Source: Streptomyces bikiniensis | GTDB taxonomy: Bacteria; Actinomycetota; Actinomycetes; Streptomycetales; Streptomycetaceae | Direction of reading: 5' to 3' | DNA: 64,000 nucleotides | NCBI GenBank assembly: GCA_000716465.1 | Contig: JNWL01000034.1 | Location: 4,401-68,400, forward strand | Shown: positions 57,483 to 64,000 of the stretch, one piece after another | Numbering within the stretch: the first letter of the stretch is position 1 | Layout: each line of letters opens with the position of its first letter | The notes under the pieces: model-generated | The model's database searches: none | The model's input: the letters and a program-made list of their open reading frames with translations, nothing else | What the model was told of the DNA's origin: nothing | Made by a program: the position numbers and the translations under genes

Positions 57483-58223
57483 TCACGCCGCGTGCCCGCC
57501 GTCCACCGAGAACTCCGCCCCCGTCACGTACCGCCCCTCCGGGCCCGCCAGGAAGGCGACCATCGACGCCACCTCGTCCGGGGTGCCGAAGCGGCCGAGG
57601 GCCGTGAGGGCCGTCTGGCCCTCCGCGAACGGTCCGTCCGCCGGGTTCATGTCGGTGTCGACCGGACCGGGGTGGACCAGGTTCGCCGTGATGCCCCGGC
57701 CGCCCAGCTCGCGGGCGAGCGCCTTGGTCAGGCCCGTCAGGGCGGTCTTGCTCATCGTGTACAGGGTCCCGCCGGGGCCCGGCACCCGCTGGGTCATGCA
57801 GCTGCCGATCGTGACGATCCGGCCGCCGTCGGGCAGCCGGCCCGCCGCCGCCTGCGAGGCGAGGAAGACCGCCCGGACGTTCACCGCGAGGACCCGGTCC
57901 ACGTCCGCGAGGGTCAGCGACTCCAGCGGGCCGAGGACCCCGACGCCCGCGTTGTTCACCAGGACGTCGAGCCGGCCCAGGGCGTCCGCCGCCCACGCGA
58001 CCGCGCCCGCCGCGTCCCCGGGGTCGGCCGCGTCGGCCCGCAGCGGCAGCGCCTTCCGGCCCGCCGCCTCGATCCGCGCCGCGACCTCGGCGGCCCGCGC
58101 CTCGCCCCGTACGTAGGTGAAGGCCACGTCCGCGCCCTCCCGGGCGAGCCGTACCGCCGTCGCCGCGCCGATCCCCCTGCTGCCGCCCGTCACCAGGACC
58201 GCCGTGCCGTTCATCGTGGACAT
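57483..58223 (-). CDS. Short-chain dehydrogenase/reductase (SDR)
   Basis: 246 aa. Cofactor loop VTGGSRGIGAATAVRLAREG, NNAGVGVLG, catalytic Ser in TIGSCMTQ and YTMSKTALTGLTKALA (YxxxK). GGAGG 6 bases upstream fixes ATG 58223. Classical FabG-like size. Divergent from the RibD-like reductase. Substrate unknown. Confidence 0.92.
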   Translation of the reverse strand: MSTMNGTAVLVTGGSRGIGAATAVRLAREGADVAFTYVRGEARAAEVAARIEAAGRKALPLRADAADPGDAAGAVAWAADALGRLDVLVNNAGVGVLGPLESLTLADVDRVLAVNVRAVFLASQAAAGRLPDGGRIVTIGSCMTQRVPGPGGTLYTMSKTALTGLTKALARELGGRGITANLVHPGPVDTDMNPADGPFAEGQTALTALGRFGTPDEVASMVAFLAGPEGRYVTGAEFSVDGGHAA

Positions 58224-58397
58224 CCCGAACCTCCGTCGAAGCACTGAGTGGTTGCGGGTTCAATGAAAGTCGGGGGAGCGGGCGGACGCTGGCGGCAATC
58301 GGACGCCGACCCCTCCGGCGGACCGATGAGTTCCGCCCGGCGGCGCGGTCGGAGCTTTCGGAACACGATGGTCCGGAGAACGGAAAGGACACCCGCC

Positions 58398-59006
58398 ATG
58401 GCCACCCTCAGCCTCACCCAGTTCCTCACCCTCGACGGCGTCGTCCAGGCGCCCGGCGGCCCCGACGAGGACCGCGGCGACGGCTTCGCACACGGCGGCT
58501 GGTCCGTGCCGTACGGCGACGAGGACTTCGGACGCTTCATGGACGAGGTCTTCGCCCGGCCGACCGCCTTCCTCCTCGGCCGCCGCACCTACGACATCTT
58601 CGCCGGCTACTGGCCGAAGCGGACCGACCCGGAGAACCCGGTCGCGGCCAAGCTGAACGGCCTTCCCAAGTACGTCGTCAGCAGCACCCTCACCGAGGCC
58701 GACTGGGCCGGGACCACCCTGCTCCGCGGCGACGCCGCCCAGGAGGTCGCCGGCCTCAAGGAGCGGCTCGACGGCGAGATCCAGATGCACGGCAGCGCCG
58801 GCCTCGCCCGCACCCTCCTCGACCACGACCTCATCGACACCCTCCACCTGCTCGTCTTCCCCGTCGTCCTCGGCACGGGCCGCCGCCTCTTCACCGACGG
58901 CGTCCGTCCCACCGCCTTCCGCCCCGCAGGGACGCGCACCACCGCCGCGGGCGTCGCCATCCACACGCACGAGCTCGAAGGACGGCCTTCGTACGGCAGT
59001 TACTGA
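58398..59006 (+). CDS. Dihydrofolate reductase-like (RibD C-terminal domain) protein
   Basis: 202 aa. LSLTQFLTLDGVVQAPGGPDEDRGDGF, FLLGRRTYDIFAGYWP, KYVVSSTLTEADWAGTTLL, GEIQMHGSAGLARTLLDHDLIDTLHLLVFPVVLGTGRRLF are the conserved strands of this NADPH-reductase family, best known from RibD and YwjB-like proteins. Start at ATG 58398 after AAGGA. Common in actinomycetes; substrate unknown. Confidence 0.88.
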   Translation: MATLSLTQFLTLDGVVQAPGGPDEDRGDGFAHGGWSVPYGDEDFGRFMDEVFARPTAFLLGRRTYDIFAGYWPKRTDPENPVAAKLNGLPKYVVSSTLTEADWAGTTLLRGDAAQEVAGLKERLDGEIQMHGSAGLARTLLDHDLIDTLHLLVFPVVLGTGRRLFTDGVRPTAFRPAGTRTTAAGVAIHTHELEGRPSYGSY

Positions 59007-59147
59007 GCGGGCGCGGGGACGCGGGGCGGCCATGGCGGCGGCCGTGGAAAGGTGTAGCCACCACGGGCCGCTCCGGGTACGGTGATCCCTCCGCGTGCGA
59101 GCCGCCGAAGCCTCCACCCCGTCCAGAGAGTTGGAGGAACGGCCCCG

Positions 59148-60107
59148 ATGTCGGCTCCGTCGTTCGCCGCCCCCCTGCCCCTCGGCGCCCCGCGCCGCGC
59201 CTGGCTCACCGACCTGCCCGTCCTGCTCGTCGCCGCCTTCTGGGGCACCAGCTACCTCGCGGCGAAGGGCATCACCACCACCCACACGGTCGTCGCCGTC
59301 CTCGTCCTGCGGTTCGCGGTGGTGCTGCCCGTCCTCGTCGCCGCCGGATGGACCAGGCTCCGCGCCCTGACCGCCGCCCAGTGGCGCGGCGCCGGCACCC
59401 TCGGGCTCATCCTCGGCGGGATCTTCCTCCTGGAGACCTATGGCGTCGTCCACACCTCCGCCACCAACGCGGGCCTGATCATCAGCCTCACCATGATCCT
59501 CGCCCCGCTCGCCGAGGCCGCCGTCACCGGCGTGCGCCCGACGCGCGCCTTCCTCGCCGCCGCCGCGCTCTCCGTCGCGGGCGTCGTCCTGCTCACCCAG
59601 AGCGGCGGCTTCACCGCCCCCTCCGCCGGCGACCTGCTCATGCTGCTCGCCGCCCTCGCCCGTACCGTCCACGTCCTGGCCATGTCCCGGATCAAGGCGG
59701 TCCGCTCGGCCGACTCGCTCTCCCTCACCACCGTCCAACTCGGCTCGGCCGTCGCCGTGTTCGCCGTCCTCGCCCTCTTCCCCGGCACCGGCGCCTCCCC
59801 CTGGACCGTCGCCCTCGGCTTCGGTCCGCGCGAGTGGGCCGGGCTGCTCTTCCTCTCCGTCTTCTGCACGCTCTTCGCCTTCTTCGTGCAGATGTGGGCC
59901 GTCCGCCGCACCTCCCCGTCCCGGGTCAGCCTCCTCCTCGGCACCGAACCCCTCTGGGCCGCCGCCGCGGGCATCGCCCTGGCCGGCGACCGGCCCGGCG
60001 CCCTCGGCCTCGCGGGTGCGGTCCTCGTCCTGGCGGGCACCGCCTGGGGCCGCCGCGCCGCCAACGGGGCCGGCCGCCCCGGCGGGGCGGACGAGGACGA
60101 CCGGTAG
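59148..60107 (+). CDS. EamA/DMT-family transporter
   Basis: 319 aa with ten hydrophobic segments in two EamA repeats: FWGTSYLAAKGITTTHTVVAVLVLRF opens the first, TNAGLIISLTMILAPLAEA ends it, and TEPLWAAAAGIALAGDRP lies in the second. RhaT/YdcZ-type metabolite exporter. GGAGG precedes the ATG at 59148 by 9 bases. Substrate unknown. Confidence 0.9.
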   Translation: MSAPSFAAPLPLGAPRRAWLTDLPVLLVAAFWGTSYLAAKGITTTHTVVAVLVLRFAVVLPVLVAAGWTRLRALTAAQWRGAGTLGLILGGIFLLETYGVVHTSATNAGLIISLTMILAPLAEAAVTGVRPTRAFLAAAALSVAGVVLLTQSGGFTAPSAGDLLMLLAALARTVHVLAMSRIKAVRSADSLSLTTVQLGSAVAVFAVLALFPGTGASPWTVALGFGPREWAGLLFLSVFCTLFAFFVQMWAVRRTSPSRVSLLLGTEPLWAAAAGIALAGDRPGALGLAGAVLVLAGTAWGRRAANGAGRPGGADEDDR

Positions 60108-60157
60108 GTTCTCCGTTCACGTCCCCGTCGACACGGCCCCCGTCCACGCGTTCCCTC

Positions 60158-60508
60158 GTCCACACCGACGAGTTCAGGGCCCGCGCCCGCCGCACCCAGG
60201 GCTGGGGGACCGGCCTGCTCGCCGTCGCCGGCCTCCTCTGGATCCGGTGCGCCGTCCTCCTCGTCACCCCGTACGAGCAGAGCGACGGCGGCAGCCCCTG
60301 CCCCTCCCTCCTCACCAGCGAGTACGTCCACCAGGAGGACTGCGTCGAGTCGCGCGACCGGCCCGGTCCCGTCGCCCTCCTCGGCGGCTCCCTCCCCTTC
60401 GCGGTCGCCGGAGCCGGCCTCTGGACGAGCGGTTCCGCCGCGCACCGGACGGCGGACCACCTGGCCGAGGTCACCCGCCTGGACTCCGCCGGCGCCCGAC
60501 CCCCGTGG
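60158..60508 (+). pseudogene. Small two-helix membrane protein, coding-like but without start codon
   Basis: The frame starting at about VHTDEFRARARRTQGWG shows strong third-position GC and two membrane helices (GLLAVAGLLWIRCAVLLV and VALLGGSLPFAVAGAGLW) separated by a Cys-containing loop. No ATG, GTG or TTG is available upstream; the likely original GTG reads GTC. The frame runs on past 60508 across the neighbouring gene on the other strand until 60880, so the natural end is also lost. Probably a decayed gene. Confidence 0.5.
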
Positions 60509-60730
60509 TCAGGACTTCGGCACCCGGTCCGAGACGATCAGGACCACCCCGCCGAGCACCGCTATCACGATGTTCGCGAACAGCTCCCGCCCCTCCAGGA
60601 ACCACACGTTCTCCGTCAGGAACCGGGTCAGGCCCATGAACCGGAACCAGCCGTCCGTCAGCTCGCGGACCACCCCGCACACACCGGCCAGGGCGATCAC
60701 GGCCCCGACCGTCTCCAGGAATCTCTTCAT
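60509..60730 (-). CDS. Small membrane protein of unknown function
   Basis: 73 aa. Two hydrophobic helices (FLETVGAVIALAGVCGVV and FANIVIAVLGGVVLIV) with a WFRFMGLTRFLTENVWF amphipathic stretch between. ATG at 60730. Divergent from the following kinase gene. No known family. Confidence 0.65.
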   Translation of the reverse strand: MKRFLETVGAVIALAGVCGVVRELTDGWFRFMGLTRFLTENVWFLEGRELFANIVIAVLGGVVLIVSDRVPKS

Positions 60731-60876
60731 GTCCCGATCATGGCCGGGGCGGGGGAGCGGCCGCGTCCGACCCCGGTCCACACCCGCCGCTACCGAAGTA
60801 CCGACCTCCGCGACTTCGGTAGCGACCCGGCCGTCCGCACCCCCGCCGGACGCCCCCGGCTGCGTACATTGCGGAC

Positions 60877-62088
60877 ATGACCCGCACGGACCGGCAGCGC
60901 CGGCTGCTCCCCTCCCATCTGGTCGAACCGGGCGGGAGCGGGGCGGCGCGGCCCCGCCGCACCGTCCGCGACTGGATCGTGGACACCTCGCTCTTCCTGC
61001 TCGCCGCCCTCGTCGGGCTCGTCGCCGCCGACACCAGCGCGCAGTACACCAGCGAGCCCGTCACCCTCTTCGACCAGCTCACCGGCGGGCTCGCCTGCTG
61101 CGCGCTCTGGCTGCGCCGCCGGTGGCCGGTCGGGCTCGCGATCGGACTCTCCCTGGCGAACGTGGTGGCGCCGGTCGCCGCCGGCGCCCTCCTCGCGAGC
61201 CTGTTCAGCGTCGCCGTACGCCGACCCTTCCGGGAGGTCGCCTGGATCTGCGCGCTCGCCGTCGCCACCTCGGTCGTCCAGGTCTTCCTCCGCCCCGACC
61301 CCACCACCAGCCGCACGCTCTCCCTCGTCCTGGGCTTCGTCCTCGTCCTGCTCGTCACCGCCTGGGGGATGCTCGTCCGCTCCCGGCGCCAGCTCGTCGA
61401 GGCCCTCAGGGAGCGCGCCCGCCGCGCCGAGGCCGAGGCGGAACTGCGCGCCGCCCAGGCCCAGCGGCTCGCCCGCGAGGCCATCGCCCGCGAGATGCAC
61501 GACGTCCTCGCCCACCGCCTCACCCTGCTCAGCGTGCACGCCGGGGCCCTGGAGTTCCGGCCCGACGCCCCGCCCGAACAGATCGCCCGCGCCGCCGGCG
61601 TCATCCGCGACAGCGCCCACGAGGCCCTCCAGGACCTCCGCGAGATCATCGGCGTGCTGCGCGCGCCCGACGAGGAGGGCGAGGGGAACCGGCCCCAGCC
61701 CACCCTCGCCACCCTCCCCGCGCTGGTCGAGGAGTCCCGCGAGGCCGGGGCCGAGGTCGTCCTCGACACCACCGTCGACGACCCGGACGCGGTCCCCGCC
61801 GCCACCGGCCGCACCGTCTACCGCATCGCGCAGGAAGGCCTCACCAACGCCCGCAAGCACGCCCCCGGCACCCCCGTCACCGTCACCGTCCGCGGCCGCC
61901 CCGGCGAGGGGCTCACCGTCGGCGTCCACAACCCGGCCCCCGCCGGACCCGTCCCGCACGTCCCCGGCTCCGGCCAGGGCCTCATCGGGCTCACCGAGCG
62001 CACCGCCCTCGCCGGCGGCCGCCTCGAACACGGCCCGGCCCCCGACGGCGGCTTCGCCCTGCGCGCCTGGCTACCGTGGCCCCCATGA
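60877..62088 (+). CDS. Sensor histidine kinase (HisKA_3, DesK/NarL class)
   Basis: 403 aa. Several membrane helices up to about residue 165, linker helix rich in Arg/Glu/Ala, phospho-His in REAIAREMHDVLAHRLTLLSVHAG, and ATPase motifs TNARKHAPGT and GSGQGLIGLTERTALAGG. The last codons overlap the response-regulator start (ATGA), so the two are coupled. Confidence 0.94.
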   Translation: MTRTDRQRRLLPSHLVEPGGSGAARPRRTVRDWIVDTSLFLLAALVGLVAADTSAQYTSEPVTLFDQLTGGLACCALWLRRRWPVGLAIGLSLANVVAPVAAGALLASLFSVAVRRPFREVAWICALAVATSVVQVFLRPDPTTSRTLSLVLGFVLVLLVTAWGMLVRSRRQLVEALRERARRAEAEAELRAAQAQRLAREAIAREMHDVLAHRLTLLSVHAGALEFRPDAPPEQIARAAGVIRDSAHEALQDLREIIGVLRAPDEEGEGNRPQPTLATLPALVEESREAGAEVVLDTTVDDPDAVPAATGRTVYRIAQEGLTNARKHAPGTPVTVTVRGRPGEGLTVGVHNPAPAGPVPHVPGSGQGLIGLTERTALAGGRLEHGPAPDGGFALRAWLPWPP

Positions 62089-62756
62089 CCATCCGGCTGA
62101 TCATCGTCGACGACGACCCCCTGGTCCGCGCGGGCCTCACCCTCATGCTCGGCGGAGACGACGACCTCGACATCGTCGGCGAGGGCTCCGACGGCCGGGA
62201 CGTCCCCGAACTCGTCGCCCGGCACGCCCCCGACGTCGTCCTCATGGACATCCGGATGCCCCACGTCGACGGCCTCACCGCCACCGAACTCCTGCGCGCC
62301 CGGCCCGGCGCCCCCGAGGTCGTCGTCCTCACCACCTTCCACGCCGACGAGCAGGTCCTGCGCGCCCTGCGGGCCGGTGCCGCCGGCTTCGTCCTCAAGG
62401 ACACCCCGCCCGCCGAGATCGTCGCCGCCGTCCGCCGGGTCGCCGCCGGGGACCCCGTCCTGTCCCCGGCCGTCACCCGCCAGCTCATGACCCACGTCGC
62501 GGGACGACCGGAGCAGCCCCGGCGCACCACGGCGGCCGACCGCCTCGCCGCACTCGCCGACCGCGAACGGCAGGTGGCCGTCGCCGTCGGCCACGGCCGC
62601 TCCAACGCGGAGATCGCCACCGAGCTGTACATGAGCGTGCCGACCGTCAAGACGTACGTCTCCCGGATCCTGGCCAAGCTCGGCCTCAACAACCGCGTCC
62701 AGATCGCCCTCCTCGTCCACGACGCGGGCCTCCTGGACGGGGAGGACGGCGCGTAG
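62085..62756 (+). CDS. NarL-family response regulator
   Basis: 223 aa. Receiver: IIVDDDPLVRAGL, Asp in PDVVLMDIRMPHVDG, Thr in VVLTTFHAD, Lys in GFVLKDTPPAEI. LuxR helix-turn-helix: LADRERQVAVAVGHGRSNA, PTVKTYVSRILAKLGL. Same pathway as the preceding kinase; targets unknown. Confidence 0.95.
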   Translation: MTIRLIIVDDDPLVRAGLTLMLGGDDDLDIVGEGSDGRDVPELVARHAPDVVLMDIRMPHVDGLTATELLRARPGAPEVVVLTTFHADEQVLRALRAGAAGFVLKDTPPAEIVAAVRRVAAGDPVLSPAVTRQLMTHVAGRPEQPRRTTAADRLAALADRERQVAVAVGHGRSNAEIATELYMSVPTVKTYVSRILAKLGLNNRVQIALLVHDAGLLDGEDGA

Positions 62757-62851
62757 AGCGCCCCGGCGACGGGCGCACCCCGGGCAGCGTCTCCGCGGTG
62801 CGGGCGCACCCCCGGGCAGCGCCCCCGCAACGCGTGCGCACCCCCGGCGTG

Positions 62852-63853
62852 TCAGCCGGAGGCCGCCTCCACCCGCACCGGCCGCCCCTCCCGCCGCGAG
62901 CGTTCGCACGCCTCCGCGACCCGCAGCGCCGCCAGGGCCTCGCGCCCGTCGCACGGATTCGGGGCCGCGCCGCGCACGAGCCGCACGAAGGCGTCCAGCT
63001 CCGCCTCGTACGCCGGGGCGAACCGCTCCAGGAAGCCGGGCCACGGCTTCTCCGGTGCGGGCGGCCCCTGCGGCTCCACGGAGGTGAGCGGGGTGCGGTC
63101 GTCCAGGCCCACCCCGATCTGGCCCCGCTCGCCCGCCAGCTCCATCCGCACGTCGTACCCGGCGCCGTTGCACCGGGTCGCGGTCGCCGTCACCAGCGTG
63201 CCGTCGTCCAGGGTGAGGAGCGCGGCGGCCGAGGACACGTCCCCCGCCTCCCGGAACGCCGCCGGACCCGCGTCCGAGCCCGCCGCGTACACCTCGGCGA
63301 CCTCGCGCCCGGTCACCCAGCGCACCGCGTCGAAGTCGTGCACCAGGCAGTCGCGGAAGAGGCCGCCGGAGAGCGGCAGGTACGCGGCGGGCGGCGGCTC
63401 CGGGTCGGAGGTCACCGCCCGTACGGTGTGCAGCCGGCCGAGCCGCCCCGACCGCACCGCCTCGCGGGCCGCCCGGTACCCGGCGTCGAAACGGCGCATG
63501 AACCCCAGCTGGAGCTCCGTGCCGGCCGCCGTCACCGCGTCGAGCGCGGCGAGCGTCCCCGGCACGTCGAGCGCGATCGGCTTCTCGCAGAAGGCCGGCA
63601 GGCCCGCCCCGGCGGCCCGGGCGATCAGCTCCGCGTGCGCCGCCGTCGCCGAGGCGATCACCACCGCGTCCGGGGCGCTCCCGAGCAGCGCGTCCACGTC
63701 CGGCGCCGCCTCCGCCCCCAGCGCCTCCGCGACCCCGGCCGCCCGCGCGGGGTCCGCGTCCGCGACGACCAGGGACCCGACCTCCGGGTGGCGGGCCAGC
63801 ACCCCCGCGTGGAAGCTCCCGATCCGTCCCGTACCGATGAGTCCGATGCGCAT
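62852..63853 (-). CDS. Gfo/Idh/MocA-family NAD(P)-dependent oxidoreductase (inositol 2-dehydrogenase-like)
   Basis: 333 aa. N-terminal Rossmann loop MRIGLIGTGRIGSFHAGVL, ADADPARAAGVAEALG, SATAAHAELI, CEKPIAL with the family's Lys-Pro, and GLFRDCLVHDFDAVRWVTGREV with catalytic Asp/His in the C-terminal domain. Myo-inositol or other sugar dehydrogenase is likely; exact substrate not set by motifs. ATG at 63853 starts directly at the fold; an upstream start at 63910 is less likely. Confidence 0.88.
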   Translation of the reverse strand: MRIGLIGTGRIGSFHAGVLARHPEVGSLVVADADPARAAGVAEALGAEAAPDVDALLGSAPDAVVIASATAAHAELIARAAGAGLPAFCEKPIALDVPGTLAALDAVTAAGTELQLGFMRRFDAGYRAAREAVRSGRLGRLHTVRAVTSDPEPPPAAYLPLSGGLFRDCLVHDFDAVRWVTGREVAEVYAAGSDAGPAAFREAGDVSSAAALLTLDDGTLVTATATRCNGAGYDVRMELAGERGQIGVGLDDRTPLTSVEPQGPPAPEKPWPGFLERFAPAYEAELDAFVRLVRGAAPNPCDGREALAALRVAEACERSRREGRPVRVEAASG

Positions 63854-64000
63854 GGCCCCACCGTGGGGGCGCGCACACCCCCTGTCAAGGCAGGTCAGAA
63901 CGGTGGACACCGTGCCTTCCCGCGCCCTCCCGCCGCCCCCGCGGTCGCCTTCCCGTCCCCCCGCGGTCGTCCTCCCGCCGCCCCCCCGGTCGCCTTCCCG
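63854..64000. other. Right edge of the window, no gene seen
   Basis: C-rich sequence with short repeats of the type GGTCGCCTTCCCG near the end. It should hold the promoter of the oxidoreductase gene. Nothing else is supported. Confidence 0.4.

Noticed and set aside
63900-64000. Repeats of GGTCGCCTTCCCG at the right edge as an array
   Set aside because: Only two to three imperfect copies are visible before the window ends; too little to call.

Overview
This is a chromosomal window from an actinomycete, almost certainly a Streptomyces or a close relative. The evidence is very high GC with strong GC bias at third codon positions, frequent GTG starts, GTGA/ATGA overlaps inside operons, AfsR-type and RamB-type regulators, and a purine-degradation block whose gene order resembles what I recall from S. 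coelicolor. I see no tRNA, rRNA, insertion sequence, prophage or CRISPR array.

Layout. 1-4.7 kb: a class III binding-protein ABC importer (lipoprotein, FecCD permease, ATPase) whose last gene overlaps a convergent radical SAM gene, preceded on its own strand by a small unknown gene. 5.3-9.8 kb: a large AfsR/SARP regulator divergent from a DHA2-type MFS pump. 9.9-12.1 kb: a decayed methionine synthase locus, with a cobalamin riboswitch carrying an internal 11-bp duplication, a metE with an early TAG, and an in-frame fusion of truncated metE to the effector half of a LysR regulator. 12.3-18.0 kb: a glyoxylate-shunt block (3-hydroxyacyl-CoA dehydrogenase, malate synthase, isocitrate lyase) divergent from a RamB-type regulator. 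18-26.1 kb: TauE exporter, a broken alpha/beta hydrolase, a GAF-LuxR regulator divergent from two acyl-CoA synthetases, GNAT, and two proteins of unknown function.

26.2-42.7 kb and 46.5-57.2 kb hold the main system: breakdown of guanine-type purines and urate to glyoxylate and the use of that glyoxylate. Two NCS2 permeases import purines. 8-oxoguanine deaminase makes urate. Uricase, UraH and UraD take urate to allantoin. Catalase can remove the H2O2 made by uricase. Allantoinase and allantoicase take allantoin to ureidoglycolate. Glyoxylate then goes to malate through a second malate synthase, or to glycerate through glyoxylate carboligase, hydroxypyruvate isomerase and tartronate semialdehyde reductase. 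An IclR-family AllR gene sits beside allantoinase.

Reading the promoters by eye suggests two regulatory signatures. The glyoxylate/allantoin promoters (gcl, hyi, malate synthase 2, allB) each carry two 15-bp TTCC-N7-GGAA-like sites exactly 21 bp apart. The urate promoters (uraD operon and catalase) share a different perfect palindrome, TCAACA-N3-TGTTGA, overlapping a TTGACG -35 box. This two-tier layout is the most interesting structure I found.

42.7-64 kb also holds several Streptomyces-type unknown proteins, a fibronectin-III lipoprotein, a MobA-like nucleotidyltransferase, two NarL-type two-component systems (one divergent from an FtsX/FtsE-type ABC pair), an SDR, a RibD-like reductase, an EamA transporter, and a Gfo/Idh/MocA dehydrogenase at the right edge.
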